Assembly (NCBI GenBank): GCA_965199595.1
Contig: OZ241182.1
Location: forward strand, 558,001-622,000
Direction of reading: 5' to 3'
Length of the DNA: 64,000 nt
Origin: JBBROS01 sp965199595
Lineage (GTDB): Bacteria > Pseudomonadota > Alphaproteobacteria > Acetobacterales > Acetobacteraceae
The position numbers and the translations under genes are program-made. The notes beneath the pieces were generated by a model. It had not been told where the DNA came from. It saw nothing but the letters and a program-made list of their open reading frames with translations, and did no database searches. This document shows, one piece after another, positions 15,379-22,401 of the stretch; the first letter of the stretch is position 1, and each line of letters starts with the position of its first letter.

Positions 15379-17610
15379 ATGGCCGACCGCCCCCTGTCCA
15401 TCGACGTCCGCCATCCCGTAATGCTCAAGAGCGGCGACCTCGCGCTGCTCACCCGCGAGGACGGCGAGATCGTCGAGGTCGTACCGGGCTTCGGCCTGTT
15501 CTACCGCGACACCTGCTATCTCGCGTCCTACGCCCTGCGCCTGCACGGCACGCCGCCACTGTCGCTGATGTCGTCGGCTCGCGAAGGCATTGCGGCGCGA
15601 CTGACGTTGACGAACCACGCGCTGGACAATGCGAACGGCACGGCGATCCCTGACCACACGCTGACCCTGCGCCGCACCTTCCTTGTGCTGGACGACGGCG
15701 GCCCGGTCTGGACCGACACGATCGAGCTGACCAACTACGGGCAGCACCCGATCTGCCTTCCGCTGACGCTGTCGCTCTGCACCCGGTTCGAGAGCATGTT
15801 CCGCCTTCGCGGCGCACCGCCGGATCGCCGGGGGACGCTGCATCGACCGGCGTGGGAGGATGGAACGCTCCGATTCGTCTATGACGGCGCCGACGCGGTC
15901 CGCCGTACGCTGCTGGTCGGCTTCTCCCTGCCCGCGACCGTCGCGCCACGGACGACGGAAAGCACCACCGCGCATTTCGACCTGTCGCTCCAGCCGCTCG
16001 AGACGGTGACCCTGGTGACGACCTTTCGCGTGGACGAACGCGGGCTGGACGACGTGCCCGTCGCGATCCGCGAGCCCGCCAGCGCCGAAGCGCTGCGTGA
16101 CGCGCAGGACCACGCGACGAGGCACCTGCTGGACGGCTTCGCCCGCGTCGAGACCCCGGACGAAAGCTTCGGCCAGGCGATCGCCCGTTCGTTGTCCGAT
16201 CTCGCCCTGCTGAGCACGCAGCGCGGGCCACACCGCTTCACCGCGGCCGGCATACCCTGGTTCGTCGGCCTGTTCGGCCGCGACAGCTTGTTGCCGACCC
16301 TGCAATGCCTCGCGCTGAATCCGGCCATGGGCCGCGACACCGCACGCGCGTTGGCGCAGTGGCAGGGCACGAAGGACGACGCCAAGACTCGCGAGCAGCC
16401 CGGCAAGATCCTGCACGAGCTGCGTGTCGGTGAGATGTCGCATCTTCACGAGGTGACCCAGACGCCGAGCTACGCCGCGGTGGACTCGACGCTGTTGTTC
16501 CTGATCGCCATCGCCCGACACGTGAACTGGACCGGCGACATGGGGCTGTTCGAGGAACTGCGCCCGAACGTGGACGCGGCGCTCGCCTGGCTCGACCGCA
16601 AGACGGCTGAAAACGAAGCAGGCTACGTCACCTATGATGGCATCGCCGATGACCAGGGACAGCCTATCAACCAGAGCTGGCGCGATTCCGGCACCGGCGT
16701 GCTCCAATCCAACGGCTCTTACCCGACGCCACCGCTCGCGCTGGTCGAAGTCCAGGGCTATTCCTTTCAGGCGCGCGTCCTCATTGCCGGGCTGTTTCGC
16801 CGGGCCGGCGAGGCCGATCGCGCGGCGGCTCTCGAGACGGCAGCCAGCCGACTTCAGAAGTGTTTCCTGCGTGATTTCTGGATGGAAGGAGAGGGCTGCT
16901 ACGCCCTTGCTCTCCAGGCTGATGGCAGCCAAGTCGCTTCCGTGACGTCCAACACTGCACAGGTGCTTTGGACCGGTATCGCTCCGCCTGACCATGCCGC
17001 CCGCATCGCCGAGCGGATCATGCGTCCCGACATGTTCTCCGGCTGGGGTGTTCGCACCCTTTCGTCGGAGCATCCGCGGTTCGACCCGCTCGCTTACCAG
17101 CAGGGCAGCATCTGGCCGTTCGACACATCGTTGATCGTAGCCGGGCTGCGGCGCTACGGCCTGGACAGGGCGGCGATGCATCTGGTGGGCGCCACACTGG
17201 ACGCTGCCGCCGCCTTTCGCCTGCACCGGCTGCCGGAGTTCATCGCCGGCACGCAACGGCGGCCCGGTGACGAGCCTGTCCACACCCCTCGCGCGGATCC
17301 GATGCAGGCCTGGTCCGCCGCCGCCCTGCCATTCATGTTGACCACCCTGCTCGGCTTGGAGATCGACGGATTCAATCGCCGGGTCACTGTACGCCGACCG
17401 ATGCTGCCGCCCGGGGTGCGGCGCCTACGCTTGGCCGCGCTCGAGTGCGGTGGCGACCGAATCGCGCTCGACATCGCCACTGGTGAGGATCAACGCACCA
17501 CCGTTTCCCTTCCGGGCGCCTTCTCCTCCCTTTGTCACGATGAAACGCCGCAGGGAGCCTTGCACTGCACTATGGTGCATGGGCGGCCTGAACCAGCTGG
17601 GTCGGAGTAG
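15379..17610 (+). CDS. Amylo-alpha-1,6-glucosidase-like (glycogen debranching) protein
   Basis: A 743-residue protein. The N-terminal ~230 residues form the bacterial debranching-enzyme N-terminal domain (LKSGDLALLTREDGEI, GLFYRDTCYLASYALRLHG). Residues ~270-700 form an (alpha/alpha)6 glucosidase barrel with GIPWFVGLFGRDSLLPTLQ, KDDAKTREQPGKILHELRVGE and NQSWRDSG. The RDSL and HELR motifs are typical of archaeal/bacterial amylo-1,6-glucosidase (MGH-type) proteins. It starts 2 bp after the GMC remnant and, with the GH15 enzyme, makes an alpha-glucan catabolic set in the cyo transcription unit. Confidence 0.87.
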   Translation: MADRPLSIDVRHPVMLKSGDLALLTREDGEIVEVVPGFGLFYRDTCYLASYALRLHGTPPLSLMSSAREGIAARLTLTNHALDNANGTAIPDHTLTLRRTFLVLDDGGPVWTDTIELTNYGQHPICLPLTLSLCTRFESMFRLRGAPPDRRGTLHRPAWEDGTLRFVYDGADAVRRTLLVGFSLPATVAPRTTESTTAHFDLSLQPLETVTLVTTFRVDERGLDDVPVAIREPASAEALRDAQDHATRHLLDGFARVETPDESFGQAIARSLSDLALLSTQRGPHRFTAAGIPWFVGLFGRDSLLPTLQCLALNPAMGRDTARALAQWQGTKDDAKTREQPGKILHELRVGEMSHLHEVTQTPSYAAVDSTLLFLIAIARHVNWTGDMGLFEELRPNVDAALAWLDRKTAENEAGYVTYDGIADDQGQPINQSWRDSGTGVLQSNGSYPTPPLALVEVQGYSFQARVLIAGLFRRAGEADRAAALETAASRLQKCFLRDFWMEGEGCYALALQADGSQVASVTSNTAQVLWTGIAPPDHAARIAERIMRPDMFSGWGVRTLSSEHPRFDPLAYQQGSIWPFDTSLIVAGLRRYGLDRAAMHLVGATLDAAAAFRLHRLPEFIAGTQRRPGDEPVHTPRADPMQAWSAAALPFMLTTLLGLEIDGFNRRVTVRRPMLPPGVRRLRLAALECGGDRIALDIATGEDQRTTVSLPGAFSSLCHDETPQGALHCTMVHGRPEPAGSE

Positions 17611-17652
17611 GACAGGGGTGCCAATCTCCCACCATTGGTCAAGGATGCTTCC

Positions 17653-17808
17653 TTGCCGTTCAAGGCCAACGCTGATTGCCGCCACCACATCACGAAGCAG
17701 CGGCATCGGGTCACGAACTCGGCCGTCTGCAATGTGGCACTTCGCAAGCGGGGCAACCTGACGGGCTGGTTCATGGCTCAGCCATCCCCTCATCTCGCTT
17801 GCGCGTAG
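17653..17808 (+). pseudogene. IS5-family transposase, N-terminal relic
   Basis: LPFKANADCRHHITKQRHRV, then ALRKRGNLTGWF, matches the opening block of IS5 transposases. A similar block occurs at 36620 on the minus strand. It is open for 51 codons and stops at TAG 17808. The rest of the element is not found downstream. It marks the left edge of the mobile-element island. Confidence 0.6.
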
Positions 17809-17907
17809 AGGTTACTGAATTCGGACGTTGCTGACACTGCCTGGGCGAACGCTTGCATGAGCGGGACAAGCCGGTGTTCGGGCATGTTAGGGATGATACC
17901 AGCGGCA

Positions 17908-18387
17908 TCAGACGCTGACCGCCTTGGCCCATTCTCGTGACGCGATTGTTCTGATGCGCTCTGGTTGTTGGATGAGGGCGTTCCAGGCGTCGCAGCATGC
18001 CTGGACGATGTGGTCGTAGGTGTCGAAGACGCGGTTGGCGAGGTAGTTCTGCCGAAGGAACTGCCAGATGTTCTCTTGCGGGTTCAGCTCGGGTGCGTAG
18101 GCTGGCAGGGTCAGGGTGCTGACGTTGCAGGGTCAGGCGTCGGCCCGGTTTGTGCCATCCGGCGCCGTCAACGATGACGATGGCATGGGCGCCAGGCGTG
18201 ACGGCCTGGCTGATCTCGGGCAGGTGCAGCGTCATGGCCTGCTTGTCGGCGAACGGCATGACGAGGGCGGCGCCAGTGCCGCGAGCCGGGCGGACAGCGC
18301 CGAAGATGTAGGCCCGGCTGTATCGGCAATCCCGCGGGGCGGGGGGTCGGCTGCCCTGCTCGCCCCACAGGTCACGTCCGTCAACGT
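17908..18387 (-). pseudogene. IS630-family transposase, C-terminal two thirds, frameshifted
   Basis: The minus strand reads YIFGAVRPARGTGAALVMPF and HAIVIVDGAGWHKPG. After a frame change near 18130 it continues with ELNPQENIWQFLRQNYLANR, ending AKAVSV and TGA at 17908. DGAGWH and PELNPQENIW are the second and third DDE blocks of IS630 transposases. The frameshift fits a loss of two bases. The 5' part is cut off by the IS256 end at 18388. Confidence 0.75.
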
Positions 18388-19322
18388 GGTGGAATTTGCG
18401 GTGTAGTTGAGGTGGCCAGGGATCAAGCGGCCACGGTGGAAATCTGTGGTGGGATGGCATCGATCAACGGCGGTGTGAGTTCGGCCATGACCTCGGTCTG
18501 CATGTAGCGGTGCTGGAGCTGCCACTCGTCGTTGGCTTCCAGCAGCACCGCACCGATCAGCCGGATGATGGCACCCTCGTTGGGGAAAATGCCGACCACG
18601 TCGGCCCGGCGCTTCACCTCCTTATTCAGCCGCTCCAGCGGATTGGTGGAATGCAGCTTGGCCCGGTGCGATGCGGGGAAGTCCATGTGGGCCAGCACGT
18701 CGGCCTCGCTCTCGTCGATGAACGCGCCGAGCTTCGGCCACTTGCCCCGGAGCTGGTCGGCGACATGGCGCAGTGTCTGGCTGGCGGACGCGCGGTCGGC
18801 CTGGATGAACGCCTGACGCAGTGCCGCCGAGACCATGTTCTGCTGGGCTTTCGGGACGTAGGACTGAGCGTTGCGCATCCAATGAACCCGGCAGCGCTGC
18901 CAGGTGGAGTTCATGACCCGGCGGATCGCCGCCTTGAGACCCTCGTGGGCGTCGGAGATCACCAGCTTGGTGCCACGCAGGCCCCGGCGCACCAGGCTTT
19001 TCAGGAACGTAGCCCAGAAGGTCTCCGCCTCCGACGGCCCGATATGCAGCCCGACGATCTCGCGCTTGCCGTCCGTGCTGACCGCCACGGCGATTATCGC
19101 GGCCACACTGGTGATCCGCCCACCCTCGCGCTGCTTGAGGTAGGTGGCGTCCAGCCACAGGTAGGGCCAGTCGCCGACCAGTGGGCGCTCCAGGAAGGCG
19201 CTCACCCGGTCGTCGATGTCCTTACACAGCTTGCTCACCGTGCTCTTGCTGATCCCGGCCAGGCCCATTGCCTGCACCAGGTCGTCCACACGCCGGGTCG
19301 ACACGCCGCCAATCCAGGCCTC

Positions 19323-19346
19323 TCTGCGACAGCGATGCTGTCGCTG
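19323..19346 (-). repeat. Short hairpin insertion (~22 bp) in the IS256 transposase
   Basis: The perfect 8-bp stem GCGACAGC/GCTGTCGC (19326-19333 and 19337-19344) has a 3-base loop. It sits where the family has an uninterrupted ValIle-Gln-Glu-Ala-Trp-type stretch. The net addition is ~22 bp (1 mod 3), which compensates the +2 shift of the 50-bp element upstream in the same gene. Confidence 0.65.
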
Positions 19347-19446
19347 GGATGACGGCCACCAGGGCTTTCTCCGACGTTTTGCGCGGCTCCAGGAACGGCG
19401 GAAAGTAGCTGCCCTGGCGCAGCTTGGGGATCCGGAGCTGCAGGCT

Positions 19447-19496
19447 CCCTCCGCTGCTATTTCACCTGCTTCGCAGGCGAAACCTTGAGCAGCTCC
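19447..19496 (-). repeat. 50-bp covarying hairpin element, copy 1 (in IS256 transposase)
   Basis: It is inserted directly after GGGC on the coding strand; the flanks rejoin perfectly without it. Read on the minus strand it starts GGAGCTGCTCAAGG and ends AGCAGCGGAGGG. The outer stem is GCTGCT/AGCAGC. The inner 10-bp stem TTTCGCCTGC/GCAGGTGAAA (one G-T pair) has loop GAA. There is no target duplication. Two inner-stem pairs differ from copies 2 and 3 but stay complementary. Confidence 0.85.
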
Positions 19497-19804
19497 GCCC
19501 AGCCGCGTGTCCAGCGTGCGGTCGCGGTACCCATTGCGGTAGGTCGTGCGCTCGCCGGAGCGCTCGTGCCGCCCGGCGCCGATCAGGCCGTCCACGTCCG
19601 TCTCCATCAACAACTGCACCACGGCCTCCGCCACGGAACGCAGAAAGTCGCCATCTCCGGCTTTGGCCATCAGCTCGGCCAGCGGTAGTCTGTCCTCGGT
19701 CATCGGGTCCTCGTCGGTTCGGGTGAGAGCGTCGCAACTCCACCTTAGCCAGCCAATCCAATGGCCACCTCCGCCTACACCGTTTCGATCAACGAAATTC
19801 CACC

Positions 19805-20115
19805 ACCAGCGCGGACGCTACCGGGAATCCAGTGAAGCCGGACTATCGCAAGGGGCGAGCTGTCGAGTGGTAGGCCGCCTCTGACTACTGCACCCGGCAC
19901 GCGCCTTCACCATCAGCCGAGGATGATCGCAAGGTGCATTGGCGCGTCACCTACGCCAATGATGGATGCGGGGACGGCGACCAGGTGGAAGGCGAAGTCA
20001 GCGACGAACCTGCCGAGCTGGAAATCGTAGCGGACTGACGAACCTGGCGACGTCGTCCGGAAAGCCCGGAACCAGCACAGGAAACCGGATAGGTTGGATT
20101 GACCAGTGGTAACAC
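19805..20115. other. No complete gene; possible short coding remnant
   Basis: This stretch lies between the IS256 right end and the toxin gene. On the plus strand a frame ending at 20038 reads DDRKVHWRVTYANDGCGDGD and then EVSDEPAELEIVAD. It is protein-like in composition but only ~40 codons long and unrecognised. The rest shows nothing. The toxin-antitoxin promoter must lie in its last ~80 bp. Confidence 0.35.
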
Positions 20116-20460
20116 ATGAGTTACCTTTCCAATGTGGCTGAGCTACAGTTCTATCTGTCCGGTGACGGGTCTGCCCCGTTCGAGACTTGGTTCTCCGGCC
20201 TTGAAGCATCAGCGGCAGCCAAGGTGACAGTGGCTCTCAGCCGCCTGGAGCGAGGGGCAATCTCGAACGTCAAGGCGGTCGGAGAAGGTGTGTCCGAGTA
20301 CCGGATCGATTGGGGACCGGGTTACCGAGTGTATTTCGGGCAGGACGGGGCGACGCAGGTGGTCCTCCTTGTGGGCGGAACCAAGCAACGTCAGCAGCGA
20401 AATATCGACCAGGCGAAAGCGTTGTGGGCAGATTACAAGCGGCGCAAGGCACCGCGGTAG
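20116..20460 (+). CDS. HigB/RelE-like addiction module toxin
   Basis: A 114-residue protein of the phage Gp49/HigB-like family. Its hallmarks are FETWFSGLEASAAAKV, VSEYRIDWGPGYRVYF and a C-terminal basic LLVGGTKQRQQRNIDQAKALWADYKRR. Such toxins are RelE-fold mRNA endonucleases acting on ribosomes. The antitoxin gene follows 12 bp downstream, the toxin-first order usual for HigBA. The pair sits between two insertion sequences, which fits a role in stabilising the mobile island. Confidence 0.88.
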   Translation: MSYLSNVAELQFYLSGDGSAPFETWFSGLEASAAAKVTVALSRLERGAISNVKAVGEGVSEYRIDWGPGYRVYFGQDGATQVVLLVGGTKQRQQRNIDQAKALWADYKRRKAPR

Positions 20461-20472
20461 GAGAGGCAAGGG

Positions 20473-20793
20473 ATGGCACTGACACGTAGTTTTCGCGACC
20501 TCGTGCAAAGCCGCGTCGAGAACGATCCAGCGTTTGGGGCCGCTCTCCTGCGCGAGAGCGTAGACGTGATGCTGTCCGGCGACGTGGATGGCGGCAAGGC
20601 GATCCTACGCGACTACATCAAGGCGACGGTCGGCTTCGAAAAGCTGGGCGAGGTTACGGGAACGCAGCCGAAAAGCCTGATCCGTATGTTTGGCCCGCGC
20701 GGCAATCCGCAGGCCCGCAATCTGTTCGGCGTTCTGGGCTACCTGCAACGACAGGCAGGGGTGCAGCTGCACATCAGTCCGGAACCCAGCTGA
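20473..20793 (+). CDS. HigA-like antitoxin (addiction module antidote)
   Basis: A 106-residue partner of the toxin at 20116. Its C-terminal half is a helix-turn-helix (FEKLGEVTGTQPKSLIRMFG, NPQARNLFGVLGYLQRQAG) as in XRE-like HigA antidotes. The N-terminal half (LLRESVDVMLSGDVDGGKAILRDYIKATVG) is the usual toxin-binding part of this subfamily. An AGGAGAGGCAAGGG ribosome site precedes ATG 20473. It likely neutralises the toxin and represses the shared promoter. Confidence 0.85.
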   Translation: MALTRSFRDLVQSRVENDPAFGAALLRESVDVMLSGDVDGGKAILRDYIKATVGFEKLGEVTGTQPKSLIRMFGPRGNPQARNLFGVLGYLQRQAGVQLHISPEPS

Positions 20794-20859
20794 TTAGCAA
20801 CCTGCCGTTTCAAGAAGTGAGGTTGCCCCGATCTCGTGGACGGTTTGTGGACTTAGGAG

Positions 20860-21770
20860 CTACGTGTCGGCTTCTGCCGTTTGCATGTTGGCTTCGTAAG
20901 TCATGGGAGAACGGTAGCCCAGGCCGGAATGCAGCCTGATGGGGTTGTACCAGCCCTCGATGTAGCTGAAGCATGCCATCCGTGCCTCGGCCTGGGATGC
21001 GAACCGGCGTCGGCTCAGCAGCTCTGCTTCCAGCGTCGAGAAGAAGCTCTCGGCCATGGCGTTGTCGTAGGCGTCACCCACGGATCCCATCGAGGGACGC
21101 ACGCCAGCCTCCCCGCAGCGCTTGCCGAACGCCACGGACGTATATTGGCTCCCTCCGCTGCCTTTCCACGTGCTCCGCACGCGGAACCTTTGGCAGCTCC
21201 GCCCTGGTCGCTATGATGAATGACATCCTTCGGCCGACGCTGGCCAACTGCCATCTCCATCGCGTCCAGCACCAATTCCGCCCGCAGGTGGTTCGCCATG
21301 GACCAGCCAACGATCTTGCGGCTCCAGGCATCCAGCACGATGGCCAGATACAGGAACCCGGCCAGGGTCGGGACATAGGTGATGTCGGCGACCCAAAGCT
21401 GGTTCGGCCCTGACGCGGTAAAGTCGCGATTAACCAGGTCCGGCGCTGGCCGGGCCTCCTTGTCGCGCCGCGTCGTTGTCGGGCCACCGTGCCGGTGGCT
21501 GGCACCCACCAGCCCAGCCAGGCGCATCAGTCGCGCGATCCGCTTGCGACCGTGACGCTCGCCCTGGCCTTGCAGATCGGCATGCACCCGCGGCGCTCCG
21601 TAGGTCTGGCGCGAGCTGGCGTGCACGGTCCGGACCCGTTTCAGCAGCGCCTCGTCAGCGACCGCATGGGCCGAGGGCGGACGACGGAGCCAGGCATGGT
21701 AGCCAGCTTTGGACACGCCGAGCACGCGCGCCATGGTGGCAATCGGGAAGCAGGCCTGGTTCGCGCTCAT
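20860..21770 (-). pseudogene. IS3-family transposase orfB interrupted by 50-bp element
   Basis: The frame starts MSANQACFPIATMARVLGVS at 21770. It carries the rve integrase core: NQLWVADITYV, LVIVLDAWSRK-type (LAIVLDAWSRKIVGWSM) and HHSDQG. Directly after the HSDQG codons the 50-bp element (21151-21200) changes the frame. The remainder (SQYTSVAFGKRC, GDAYDNAMAESFFSTLEAELL) resumes in the original frame once the element is removed, ending at 20860. All DDE blocks are otherwise intact. As written the protein would be scrambled after the second aspartate. Confidence 0.88.
21151..21200 (-). repeat. 50-bp covarying hairpin element, copy 2 (in IS3 orfB)
   Basis: Inserted after CAGGGC and before AGCCAA on the coding strand; removing exactly 50 bp restores HSDQG-SQYTS. 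The outer stem is GCTGCC/GGCAGC. Its last pair is C-G where copies 1 and 3 have T-A, a compensatory change. The inner stem is TTCCGCGTGC/GCACGTGGAA with loop GGA. It ends GCGGAGGG like the other copies, with no target duplication. Confidence 0.88.
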
Positions 21771-22127
21771 GAACCGGAAGAGCCCGACGGCACCGCGCCG
21801 CTCTCCCGTGCAAACCAGGCCAGGGTCCCATTGCAGCTAGCTGCAATGGGTGCCCGGTGCGGCTTTTGACAGGATGTCGCGCTCCACTCGGAGCTGCTTG
21901 TTCTCCCGCCGCAGCCGGGCCAACTCGTCGCGCTCGGCGGCAGCCAGGCCCGGGGTCGTCTCCTCCCGTCGGCCCTCCTGCTTGTCGGCCGCAGCCACCC
22001 ATGCACCGATCGACTGCGCCGTCGGCTCGAACTCTCGGGAAAAATCCTCGGGTGATCGTCCGGCACGAACCAGATCGACCATCTGGCGGCGGAACTCAGG
22101 CGAATATGGTGGACGCGTCTTGGGCAT
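21767..22127 (-). pseudogene. IS3-family orfA interrupted by a 37-bp palindromic insertion
   Basis: ATG 22127 opens MPKTRPPYSPEFRRQMVDLV, a helix-turn-helix of IS3 OrfA, followed by a leucine-zipper-like ELARLRRENKQLRVERDILSKA. After SKAA the reading frame is broken by 37 bp (21821-21857). The expected tail AWFARESGAVPSGSS and its stop at 21767 follow in frame when the insert is removed. The natural stop overlaps the orfB ATG (ATGA), as usual in this group. Confidence 0.8.
21821..21857 (-). repeat. 37-bp insertion with perfect 24-bp palindrome (in IS3 orfA)
   Basis: The core CCCATTGCAGCT/AGCTGCAATGGG (21827-21838 and 21839-21850) is a perfect palindrome. It is flanked on the coding strand by ACCC direct repeats. 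The insert lies between the codons for SKAA and AWFA of OrfA, and 37 bp (1 mod 3) shifts the frame into TAG. It shares no obvious sequence with the 50-bp element. Confidence 0.7.
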
Positions 22128-22401
22128 CAGGAACACCTCTGGCGAAAGCTTCAGGGTGTCCACAAAACCGGGTCAATCCCAAAGCTCATGGATGACCGCA
22201 CGGCGCAGAGAGGGTAGAGCGTCGGCTGTCACGTGGGCAACGCTAAGAGGACTGCTGGTTAGACCAAGCGTTTATGTAGGCCGCCCCCGACCGCTCGTTC
22301 CCTGAGCGCCAGCCTGACAACCGGGCTGCAAGGCTCAAAGCAAGGTTTGTGTAAGGGGTGGACGGACGTGCGCCGTTTAGTCGATCGTTTTCCAGGAACC
22401 T

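Larger units (their letters stand above)
18423..19703 (-). pseudogene. IS256-family transposase carrying two hairpin insertions that together restore frame
   Basis: The 426-codon frame starts MTEDRLPLAELMAKAGDGDF. It carries the mutator-type DDE core (WLDATYLKQREGGRI, KLVISDAHEGLKAAI, HSTNPLERLNKEVKRR). Between residues ~69 and ~135 the protein is nonsense: a 50-bp element (19447-19496) shifts the frame and an insertion of about 22 bp near 19323-19346 shifts it back. Removing both gives continuous family sequence (SLQLRIPKLRQGSYFPPF) and a ~402-residue protein, the normal length. As written it is probably inactive. Confidence 0.85.
18388..19804 (-). mobile_element. IS256-family insertion sequence
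   Basis: The terminal inverted repeats start GTGGTGGAATTT on both ends (left end from ~18386, right end at 19795-19806 on the complement). Both also share CGGTGTAG and GGTGGCCA further in. The right repeat carries 11 extra bases that form a small hairpin. No target duplication is evident. The element cuts an IS630 transposase gene on its left. It contains a single transposase gene interrupted by two hairpin insertions. Confidence 0.75.
20818..22181 (-). mobile_element. IS3-family insertion sequence with AAG target duplication
   Basis: The terminal inverted repeats begin TGAGGTTGCCCCG at 20818 and TGGGATTGACCCG on the complement at 22181. Both continue to GTGGACNN motifs. The 3-bp direct repeat AAG flanks both ends (20815-20817 and 22182-22184). 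The 1364-bp element carries overlapping orfA and orfB in the usual order. Each is interrupted by a different hairpin insertion, so transposition in cis is unlikely unless the interruptions are bypassed. Confidence 0.85.

Noticed and set aside
18130..18160. Hairpin insertion in the IS630 relic
   Set aside because: The frame change is explained by a 2-base loss; no added stem-loop is present.
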